Program-made: the position numbers and the translations under genes | In this document: piece after piece, positions 1 to 5,621 of the stretch | Position numbering within the stretch: position 1 is the first letter of the stretch | How the letters are laid out: each line of letters begins with the position of its first letter | Notes under the pieces: model-generated | Databases searched by the model: none | What the model was told of the DNA's origin: nothing | Seen by the model: only the letters and a program-made list of their open reading frames with translations | Assembly (NCBI GenBank): GCA_031266295.1 | Contig: JAISBH010000248.1 | Location: 1 to 7,200, forward strand | Direction of reading: 5' to 3' | Length of the DNA stretch: 7,200 nucleotides | From: Oscillospiraceae bacterium | Lineage (GTDB): Bacteria; Bacillota; Clostridia; Christensenellales; Aristaeellaceae

Positions 1-1
1 C

Positions 2-130
<129 letters not shown>

Positions 131-180
131 GCGAGGCGGATGGGCGCGAACATACTATACAATGTTAAGAATGCATAAAG

Positions 181-185
181 AAGGA
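181..185 (+). promoter_or_regulatory. Ribosome binding site for prfB
   Basis: AAGGA lies 9 bases before the GTG at 195. It decides the start: two in-frame ATGs upstream (162 and 171) have no comparable Shine-Dalgarno sequence. GTG195 also gives 25 codons before the frameshift stop, about the same as the 24 I recall for Bacillus subtilis RF2. Confidence 0.6.
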
Positions 186-194
186 TGTGAGCAT

Positions 195-1290
195 GTGGTC
201 GAATTGGATCAATCCCGCCAGGATTTGGCGATGATTCGTGAAACCATCGAAGAGGCAGGTGGGTCACTTTAACCTGGCTGGGTTAAAGGAAGAACTCGCT
301 GAACTGGAACAGGACATGGCTCAGCCGGATATCTGGAACGATCTGGCGCGGTCGACCAAGATCAGCCAGCGCGCGAAACATATTCAGTCGAAACTGGATC
401 GCTATGCCAATCTATTGAGCCGCCACGGTGACATTGGCGCTATGATCGAGCTGGTCGAGGAGGAGAACGACCCGTCGATGACCGAGGAGATCAAGCGGGA
501 CGTTGTTTCACTGCGCGCCGACGTTCAGTCGCTGCAGCTAGAGACGCTGCTGCGCGGCGAGTATGACGGCAACGACGCGATACTCGCGCTGCACGCGGGG
601 GCGGGTGGTACGGAGGCGCAGGATTGGGTGGCCATGCTCTACCGCATGTACACGCGCTATTGCGAGCGCAAGGGTTACGGCGTGAAGGTGCTCGACTTGC
701 TGCCAGGCGACGAGGCGGGCGTGAAGTCCGTGACGATGTCGATATCGGGCGATAACGCGTATGGGTTCCTGCGCGCCGAAAAGGGCGTGCATCGGTTGGT
801 GCGCATAAGCCCGTTTGATTCTAACGCGCGGCGGCATACCTCGTTCGCGTCGCTGGACGTGTCGCCGGTCATAGAGGACACGGCGTTCGTGCTGGATATG
901 GAGGAGGTGCGCATCGACACATACCGGGCCAGCGGCGCGGGCGGTCAGCATATCAACCGCACGGACTCGGCGGTGCGCATGACCCACATCCCCAGCGGCG
1001 TAGTAGTGCAGTGCCAGAACGAACGATCCCAGGTGCAGAACCGCGACGTCTGCATTATGATGCTCAAGAGCCGGCTGCTCGAATTGAGGGAGCGCGAGAA
1101 GGAGGAGCGGATGAGCGACATAAAAGGCGAGATGAAGAAGATCGAGTGGGGCAGTCAGATCCGCTCATATGTATTCCACCCGTACAGCATGGTGAAGGAT
1201 CACCGCACGAACTTCGAAGTCGGATCGACCGACGGTGTGATGGACGGTGAATTGGACGGGTTTATAACGGCGTACCTGGCAATGCAGTAA
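195..1290 (+). CDS. prfB: Peptide chain release factor 2 (RF2), expressed by programmed +1 frameshift
   Basis: RF2 recognises UGA and UAA stop codons in the ribosomal A site and releases the finished peptide. The product joins 195-269 to 271-1290 and has 364 residues, close to the usual 365 or so. Reading starts at GTG195, runs 25 codons in frame to CTT TAA at 267-272, then slips +1 so that AAC at 271-273 is the next codon. The peptide across the joint is EEAGGSL-NLAGLKEEL, matching the RGSL-DL joint of other RF2s. The stop-recognition motif SPF is at residues 205-207; SPF rather than PAT separates RF2 from RF1. The catalytic GGQ, which enters the peptidyl transferase centre, is at residues 249-251 in the stretch GAGGQHINRTDSAVR. 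An annotator ignoring the shift would call a shortened gene from ATG238. Its place right after secA is typical of Bacillota. The stop at the shift site is TAA, which is unusual. Confidence 0.95.
257..273 (+). promoter_or_regulatory. RF2 programmed +1 frameshift site, with a TAA stop
   Basis: The site reads AGGTGGG TCA CTT TAA C. A Shine-Dalgarno-like AGGTG(GG) at 257-263 is followed by three bases, then the slippery CTT at 267-269, the stop TAA at 270-272 and a C. This is the same spacing as the well-known AGGGGG-TAT-CTT-TGA-C element in E. coli, where pairing of the SD-like sequence with 16S rRNA and slow termination let the P-site tRNA-Leu slip from CUU to UUU. When RF2 is scarce, slippage increases and more RF2 is made. 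Here the stop is TAA, which RF1 can also read, so the feedback may respond to total release-factor activity and not RF2 alone. The bases are seen directly; the regulatory consequence is inferred. Confidence 0.9.
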
Positions 1291-1311
1291 AGCGCGGCGG
1301 GGAACCGGGGA

Positions 1312-1390
1312 ACCCCCTCTGTCGCTGCGGCGACATCTCCCCCTAGGGGGGCGATGAGGGTTGTCGGTTACTATGGGGTTTGCAAGTGAC
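1312..1390. repeat. Dispersed structured repeat, copy A
   Basis: The first 56 bases (1312-1367) are identical to 7023-7078 and match the reverse strand at 7125-7180 with five differences. After the core come 13 variable bases (1368-1380) and then TGCAAGTGAC, which matches CGCAAGCAAC at the same spacing in the other two copies. Within the core, TGTCGC-TGCG-GCGACA and CCCCCTAGGGGG each form a hairpin, and the outer AACC..CTC and GAGGGTT can close a stem around both. There is no open frame of note, no transposase and no clear target duplication, so it resembles a small REP/MITE-like interspersed repeat. It starts 22 bases after the prfB stop and could act as a transcript-end structure, though no U-run follows. 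Confidence 0.85.
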
Positions 1391-1430
1391 GGGGGACGGG
1401 TTACGCTACGAGGTAGACTATCCAGGTGAA

Positions 1431-1575
1431 ACCGGCTGTCCGAAGCCGGTAGATTGTGTATCACGATGGTCCAGGCGAAGCCTGGTCAGGATTCGAAAGG
1501 GCGGACAGCCCTTCGCAGGGTCCGGGACAGAGTCCCGAAACCCCCGTTTCACCCCCCATTGGGGGGGAAGGGGGG
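1431..1575. repeat. Array of five short GC hairpins, noncoding
   Basis: Five perfect small hairpins follow one another. They are ACCGGCT/AGCCGGT (1431-1450), CCAGGC-GAA-GCCTGG (1471-1485), AAGGGC-GGACA-GCCCTT (1497-1513), CGGGAC-AGA-GTCCCG (1523-1537) and CCCCCC-ATT-GGGGGG with an outer CCCCC/GGGGG (1541-1575). The loops are short and purine-rich in the first four. Open frames run through the region, but their low-complexity Gly/Pro/Ser/Arg translations look like by-products of the repeats. The array could be a mosaic of degenerate interspersed repeats, a structured RNA, or part of a terminator; the last hairpin is strong but is followed by GCGTCC and not by a U-run. Confidence 0.6.
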
Positions 1576-1629
1576 CGTCCCCAACGCATCGTACTAGTTA
1601 TCATCTGTGAAATCGAAACCCTCACTCCC

Positions 1630-1742
1630 GCGCCCGCCAGCGAGAATACTATAACGAAGTTGACAACTTACACCATAGTGGCGGGCGCCACAAACTTAAA
1701 GCGCATTCGATCCGCAGATCGAACAGCGTCCCGCCGCAGCGG
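1630..1742 (+). promoter_or_regulatory. Structured leader before the GNAT-cyclase gene, with competing stems
   Basis: GCGCCCGCCA (1630-1639) is a perfect 10-base complement of TGGCGGGCGC (1679-1688). The downstream arm also belongs to a local hairpin, GTGGCG-GG-CGCCAC (1678-1691), so the two structures exclude each other. They are followed by TTCGATC-CGCA-GATCGAA (1706-1723) and CCGC-CGCA-GCGG (1731-1742), ending 10 bases before the ribosome binding site. The sequence between is AT-richer and contains TTGACA at 1660-1665, but no matching -10 box at normal spacing. I recognise no known riboswitch class. A role in attenuation or translation control is only an inference from the layout. Confidence 0.35.
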
Positions 1743-1752
1743 TTCGTACGGC

Positions 1753-1759
1753 AAAGGAG
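1753..1759 (+). promoter_or_regulatory. Strong ribosome binding site that fixes a TTG start
   Basis: AAAGGAG is followed by 8 bases and TTG at 1768-1770. The reading frame is open far upstream, back to ATG1456, but that part crosses the hairpin array and has no protein-like character. This site and the start of recognisable GNAT homology right after the TTG place the true start here. Confidence 0.8.
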
Positions 1760-1767
1760 TTGATCAC

Positions 1768-2775
1768 TTGCCCTGGACGTCAAGACCTGTCACTGATGAA
1801 GACGCGCGGGTGATGTCCGGCTGGCATTACCCTCCGCCGCTGGACGAATGCGGCGCGCTCACGACGGACGAACTCATATCCGGATGGTATCGATGCGTGC
1901 TGCTTGACGGAGAGCGTGCCGGTTTCCTGTGCCACGGCAGACCGTCGCGTTCGCCGCTGCTGAAGGAGCAGTACGCGCTGCATCCAGGCGATGTTGATAT
2001 CGGGCTGGGGCTTCGGCCCGACTTGGTCGGGAAGGGTATGGGATTGTCATTGCTGGAACACCAGCTGGATGTGATGGGTAATGGCAAACCGCTGCGCCTG
2101 GCGTTCTTCTCATCGAACAAGGCCGCGCTGCGGTTGTATCTCCGCGCCGGGTTCAAGCTGAACGCGCGCGTCGGCAGCGTAATCATGATGCGCAGGGAAC
2201 CGTTCGACTGGCGCGACGCGTCGCGTCCGCTGATCAACGGCATGAGCGTGTATCCCGGCGATCCAGCATTCACGCGCGACAGCATCGCGGCGGCGGATCA
2301 AGGCGGCTACAACGTCACCCGCATCATAATGACCGCGCATAACGGCACTCACATCGACTCGCCGCACCACATCGGGCTGGAAGGCGGCGTTGACGCATGG
2401 CCTCTCGAGCGGCTGAACGGGGTGTGCGAGGTCGTCGATCTGGGGCAATGGCATCAGGACGCGGACAAAACCAAGCCGCTCGCTATGCGAACACTATTCA
2501 AGACGAGCGGCGCGGCGCTGAATGAATCGGAAGTGCGCGCGATCGTGGATTCCGGCGTGCGCACCCTGGGCGTAGACGGACTCTCCGTCGGGCCGCAGGG
2601 GTCGGAGGGACTCAAGACCCACCGCGCGATACTGGAGGCTGGCGTATGCATACTGGAGGGACTCGCGTTGGACGCGTTCGAGCCGGGTTGGTATGAGCTG
2701 ATGTGCCTGCCGCTGTCGCTGCCGGGGTGCGACGGCGCTCCGTCCCGCGCGCTGCTGCGGCCTCTTGAGGCGTAG
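1768..2775 (+). CDS. GNAT acetyltransferase fused to a KynB-like metal-dependent cyclase/hydrolase
   Basis: One uninterrupted 335-residue frame carries two enzymes. Residues 1 to about 148 are a GNAT N-acetyltransferase: an N-terminal RPVTDEDA start, the acetyl-CoA loop RPDLVGKGMG at 83-92, and the motif-B pattern SSNKAALRLYLRAGF. Residues from about 150 to the end are a cyclase-family (kynurenine formamidase-like) domain. This begins DASRPLINGMSVYPGDP, has the metal site HNGTHIDSPHH (His191, His195, Asp197, His201), then His285 in LKTHRA and Glu297 in ILEG, the same 12-residue spacing as in KynB, and closes with YELMCLPLSLPG and SRALLRPL. In this family the metal activates water to cleave an amide or lactam-type bond. 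Both sites look complete, so this is a true bifunctional protein and not a remnant. The substrate is unknown. The protein is presumably cytoplasmic, as no signal peptide is seen. It starts at TTG1768; a possible ATG1813 would cut into the GNAT fold and lacks a Shine-Dalgarno sequence. Confidence 0.85.
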   Translation: MPWTSRPVTDEDARVMSGWHYPPPLDECGALTTDELISGWYRCVLLDGERAGFLCHGRPSRSPLLKEQYALHPGDVDIGLGLRPDLVGKGMGLSLLEHQLDVMGNGKPLRLAFFSSNKAALRLYLRAGFKLNARVGSVIMMRREPFDWRDASRPLINGMSVYPGDPAFTRDSIAAADQGGYNVTRIIMTAHNGTHIDSPHHIGLEGGVDAWPLERLNGVCEVVDLGQWHQDADKTKPLAMRTLFKTSGAALNESEVRAIVDSGVRTLGVDGLSVGPQGSEGLKTHRAILEAGVCILEGLALDAFEPGWYELMCLPLSLPGCDGAPSRALLRPLEA

Positions 2776-2776
2776 C

Positions 2777-3475
2777 GTGAGCGGCAGGGCGTTCGCGGGG
2801 GGCTTGGTTGCGGCGATAGCGGGGTTGACGGCCTCGCTTCTGGCGGGCCTGTTTATCTGTGCGACGAACGCGGGCATGTATGTGTGGGCGATGGAGCGCG
2901 TCGGCGTCTACGAAACGGCGGGCGTGGACAGGGAGACGCTGACGGAGGTCGCGGGCGACGTAGCGCGGTATATCGGAGCGCGGGTTCCGGCTGATTTCGA
3001 CAGGGCTATTATTATGGACGGGCTGGAGCGTCCCGAACTGAACGAGCGTGAACTAACCCATATGAAGGACGTGCGGCGGCTCATAAGACTCGCGGGCAGC
3101 GCGGCGGGATGGCTCTGCGCGGTGTGCGTGATAGCGGCGGCGATAACCGCGAGGATGAAGGCGAGACGCGCGATGGGTTCGGGTATGGTGGTCGGCGCGG
3201 GCGTGATGCTGCTGTGCGTGCTGGCGGTACTAATCGCGATACGCGTAAGTTTCTATAATTTCTTCGTCGCGCTGCATGAGCGTTTATTCACCAACGATCT
3301 GTGGTATATGAATCCTGAAACGGACTTGTTGATCCGGATGATGCCCAACAATTTTTATATATCGATGGGCGCGGCGATAGGCGCGGCTTGGACGGTGGTC
3401 GTTGTCGTTATATGTGCCACTGGGCTGTTACTTATCATAACTGGCGGGAGACGTGAGGCGCGCCGTGCTGTATGA
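2777..3475 (+). CDS. DUF1461 / TIGR01906 family integral membrane protein
   Basis: This 232-residue protein has four predicted membrane helices: about 8-30, 105-125, 134-155 and 199-221. The long loop between helices 1 and 2 carries the family-typical NERELTHMKDV stretch. The loop between helices 3 and 4 carries the most conserved part: FFVALHERLF (162-171), then NDLWYMNPETDLLIRMMP, ending in PNNFY. These match DUF1461, a family common in Bacillota whose function I do not know. I chose GTG2777 because GAGG at 2767-2770 lies 6 bases before it; it begins one base after the stop of the preceding gene, which suggests coupled translation. An upstream TTG2765 has no ribosome binding site. The 3' end overlaps the likely start of tsaD. 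The protein should sit in the cytoplasmic membrane, with the two conserved loops on the same side. Confidence 0.85.
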   Translation: MSGRAFAGGLVAAIAGLTASLLAGLFICATNAGMYVWAMERVGVYETAGVDRETLTEVAGDVARYIGARVPADFDRAIIMDGLERPELNERELTHMKDVRRLIRLAGSAAGWLCAVCVIAAAITARMKARRAMGSGMVVGAGVMLLCVLAVLIAIRVSFYNFFVALHERLFTNDLWYMNPETDLLIRMMPNNFYISMGAAIGAAWTVVVVVICATGLLLIITGGRREARRAV

Positions 3476-4514
3476 CGAGCGGTGCGCGATCCAGCTGAAC
3501 GATTTGAGGCGGGCTGGGCACGCGGTGATACTGGCCATCGAAACGTCGTGCGACGAGACCGCCGCCGCTGTGATCCGCGACGGGCGCGAGATAGTGTCTA
3601 ACGTCGTCGCGACGCAGATACCGCTGCACGCGCGATACGGAGGGGTCGTGCCGGAGGTAGCGTCGCGAGCACATGTGGAGTCGATAAACGCCGTCGTGGA
3701 TCGCGCGCTGAGCGAGTCCGGCTTGCGGCTGGCCGACGTCGACGCAATCGCTGCTACGAACGGTCCCGGCCTGGTCGGCGCACTGCTGGTCGGCGTATCA
3801 ACGGCCAAGGCGCTGGCGTTCGCCGCGTCGAAACCGCTGGTAGCCGTGCACCACATGGAGGCGCATATCAGCGCGGCGTATCTGGCCTGCGCCGACTTAA
3901 CGCCGCCGTTCCTGTGTTTGACCGTGTCGGGCGGTCACACAGCGCTGGCCGATGTGACGGACTATGGTGAAACACGCGTGCTAGGCCGGACGCTGGATGA
4001 CGCGGCGGGCGAGGCGTTCGACAAAGCCGCCCGCGTGCTAGGATTGCCGTATCCCGGCGGACCCGCGCTGGATTTGCTGGCGGAGAATGGGAATCCGCGC
4101 GCGTTGGCATTGCCTAGGGCGAAGACCCCTGGCGCGTATGATTTCAGTTTCAGCGGGCTTAAGACGGCGTTCATCCAGCTGGACAGGAAGGGTACGCTGG
4201 CCAGTCTGTCAAAAGAGGACGCCGCCGCATCATACCGTGAGGCCGTGGTAGATATGCTGGCGGCGAAGACGAGGCGCGCCGCTGACTCCGGCGGGTATCG
4301 TACTATCGTTGTCGCTGGAGGAGTCGCGGCTAACCGAGGGCTGCGCGCGCGGATGGCGAAGGATTGCGAATCGCGCGGACTGCGTCTATGTATACCGCCG
4401 GTTTCGTTATGTACGGATAACGCGGCGATGGTCGGTTCGGCGGCGTATTATCGGATAATGTCGGGCAAGGCGGTTGGAGGATTGTCGATGAACGCCGAAC
4501 CCGCAGGATATTAA
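3465..4514 (+). CDS. tsaD: tRNA N6-adenosine threonylcarbamoyltransferase TsaD
   Basis: TsaD transfers the threonylcarbamoyl group from threonylcarbamoyl-AMP to A37 of tRNAs that read ANN codons (t6A), working with TsaB and TsaE. Visible motifs are LAIETSCDETAAAV near the N terminus, GPGLVGALLVG, the iron-binding HMEAH (3852-3866), SGGHT, the ATP-binding stretch TLDDAAGEAFDKAAR and GLPYPGGP, FSFSGLKTA, AGGVAANRGLR, and CTDNAAM with the metal-ligand Asp at 4416-4418. All are intact, and the length of 349 residues is normal. The start is uncertain. GTG3465 has GTGAGG 6 bases upstream and is my choice. GTG3453 has a Shine-Dalgarno sequence only 2 bases away. GTG3525 lies immediately before the conserved ILAIETS but has no well-placed site. 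The chosen start overlaps the end of the membrane protein gene by 11 bases, which suggests coupling. tsaB, tsaE and tsaC are not in the window. Confidence 0.95.
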   Translation: MLYDERCAIQLNDLRRAGHAVILAIETSCDETAAAVIRDGREIVSNVVATQIPLHARYGGVVPEVASRAHVESINAVVDRALSESGLRLADVDAIAATNGPGLVGALLVGVSTAKALAFAASKPLVAVHHMEAHISAAYLACADLTPPFLCLTVSGGHTALADVTDYGETRVLGRTLDDAAGEAFDKAARVLGLPYPGGPALDLLAENGNPRALALPRAKTPGAYDFSFSGLKTAFIQLDRKGTLASLSKEDAAASYREAVVDMLAAKTRRAADSGGYRTIVVAGGVAANRGLRARMAKDCESRGLRLCIPPVSLCTDNAAMVGSAAYYRIMSGKAVGGLSMNAEPAGY

Positions 4515-4518
4515 CGGT

Positions 4519-5271
4519 ATGACAAACAGTAAGCGCGCCTCTAATCTTGCCTCTATTCGCGCCGCTCTGCCGGCGACTGTGCCTGTGCTTACCAGTTATG
4601 TACCGTTGGGCGCGGCGTTCGGGGTGCTGCTGGCCAGTCAGGGCTATGGGGTGGGATGGGCGGCGTCCATGAGCGTGGCCGTGTTCGCGGGATCGATGCA
4701 GTTCGCGGGGGTTGGACTGCTGACGTCGCCGTTTGACCCCGTATCCGCCGCGCTGCTCACGCTGATGATCAACGCGCGGCATTTGTTCTATGGTCTGTCG
4801 ATGCTGGAGCGATGGCGCGGCGGCGACAGCACGAAGCCATATCGGATATTCGCGCTGACGGACGAGTCATTTTCGCTGTACATTGCGCATCCGGATCCGC
4901 CGGACGGCGTCGAGCCGCGTGCGTTTGAGTTCTGGGTCGCGCTGCTGAATCAATGTTACTGGGTGGTGGGCAGCGTCGCTGGCGCGGTGATTGGCACGGC
5001 GATGAAGTCGAACCCGCAGTTTGATCCAGCGGGCATAGACTTCTCTATGACCGCACTGTTTCTGGTTATATTCCTGGATCAGTGGCGCAGCGGGAAGGGG
5101 CGGTCGCCCGCGCTGGTGGGGCTGGGCAGCGCGCTGCTGTGTCTGCTGGTGTTTGGGGAGTCGTGGTTCCTGATAGCCGCGATGGTTATGATTGTCGGGG
5201 TGTTGGTGCTGCTGCGTCCGGCGATATCGAGGCCGGATTCCACTCGGAATGGGGAGAACTGCGACGCATGA
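4519..5271 (+). CDS. azlC: AzlC, large subunit of branched-chain amino acid exporter
   Basis: This 250-residue, mostly hydrophobic protein has the hallmarks of AzlC: SYVPLGAAFGVLLASQG near residues 26-42, then VFAGSMQFAGVGLL, and INARHLFYGLSMLERW. Several further helices include one holding FLVIFLDQW and another rich in Leu/Val near the C terminus. In this family AzlC is the main channel-forming subunit and pairs with the small AzlD protein to export branched-chain amino acids or toxic analogues such as 4-azaleucine; some relatives have other amino-acid substrates. ATG4519 lies 4 bases after the tsaD stop, with AGGA at 4505-4508 as a weak ribosome binding site. Its TGA stop overlaps the azlD ATG in an ATGA, the typical azlCD arrangement. 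The protein is in the cytoplasmic membrane. The exact substrate cannot be read from sequence. Confidence 0.93.
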   Translation: MTNSKRASNLASIRAALPATVPVLTSYVPLGAAFGVLLASQGYGVGWAASMSVAVFAGSMQFAGVGLLTSPFDPVSAALLTLMINARHLFYGLSMLERWRGGDSTKPYRIFALTDESFSLYIAHPDPPDGVEPRAFEFWVALLNQCYWVVGSVAGAVIGTAMKSNPQFDPAGIDFSMTALFLVIFLDQWRSGKGRSPALVGLGSALLCLLVFGESWFLIAAMVMIVGVLVLLRPAISRPDSTRNGENCDA

Positions 5272-5594
5272 CGAATGTTCAGGCCGCCGTTACGATTATG
5301 ATAATGGCCGCGTGCACGGCGGCGACACGCGCGCTGCCGTTCATATTGTTCGGCGGCGGGAAGCGGACGCCGAACATCGTGCTATATCTGGGACGCACGC
5401 TTCCTTACGCGATTATAGGAATGCTGATCGTATATTGCCTGCGCGACGTCAGACCGCTTACATGGCCGTATGCGCTGCCGGAATTCATTGGGCTTGCCGT
5501 AACCGCAATAACATACTTGACGAGCAAGCGCACGCTGCCAGCCGTGCTGGGCGGTACGATCGCGTATATGGTAGCGTTAAGAATAATTGTGTGA
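5268..5594 (+). CDS. azlD: AzlD, small subunit of branched-chain amino acid exporter
   Basis: This 108-residue membrane protein starts at the ATG that overlaps the azlC stop (ATGA at 5268-5271), with GGGGAG at 5251-5256 upstream. The same frame is open further upstream inside azlC, but only this start gives the family N terminus. Family features are ATRALPFILFGG near residues 19-30, the stretch YLGRTLPYAIIGMLIVYCLRDV in the middle, an ALPEFIGL helix, and a closing GGTIAYMVAL. Three to four helices fill nearly the whole protein, as expected for AzlD. It forms the exporter with AzlC, and overlapping reading frames should keep the two subunits in balance. No regulator such as AzlB/Lrp is encoded in this window. 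Confidence 0.93.
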   Translation: MTNVQAAVTIMIMAACTAATRALPFILFGGGKRTPNIVLYLGRTLPYAIIGMLIVYCLRDVRPLTWPYALPEFIGLAVTAITYLTSKRTLPAVLGGTIAYMVALRIIV

Positions 5595-5608
5595 AGCATT
5601 GATTGTTT

Positions 5609-5613
5609 GGAGG
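5609..5613 (+). promoter_or_regulatory. Ribosome binding site for the rubredoxin-oxidoreductase gene
   Basis: GGAGG is followed by 8 bases and ATG5622. It excludes the longer reading from TTG5607, which would lie within this same site. The 27-base gap after azlD shows no terminator, so the gene is probably read from the upstream transcript. Confidence 0.8.
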
Positions 5614-5621
5614 CAACTGAT

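Noticed and set aside
156..163. TATACAAT as a -10 promoter box before prfB
   Set aside because: A reasonable -10, but bases 133-138 (GAGGCG) give no -35 and no extended -10 is present. prfB is probably at least partly read from secA.
238..1290. prfB as a plain gene from ATG238
   Set aside because: The first residues from ATG238 do not resemble RF2, while the upstream frame from GTG195 gives a proper RF2 N terminus ending at the CTT TAA C shift site. The shifted reading gives the right length and motif positions.
1541..1575. Intrinsic terminator at the last hairpin of the array
   Set aside because: The stem is strong but the bases after it are GCGTCCCC, with no U-run. It may still affect transcription, but it is not a classic terminator.
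1660..1665. TTGACA as a -35 box before the GNAT-cyclase gene
   Set aside because: The expected -10 region at 16-18 bases spacing is GC-rich (GGGCGC area) with no TATAAT-like sequence.
1456..1767. N-terminal extension of the GNAT-cyclase gene from ATG1456
   Set aside because: It is open but runs through the hairpin array, is low in complexity and has no ribosome binding site; TTG1768 has a strong one and begins the GNAT homology.
5082..5267. Upstream extension of azlD inside azlC
   Set aside because: The translation before ATG5268 is a shadow of azlC and lacks AzlD features; the overlap ATGA and the family N terminus fix the start.
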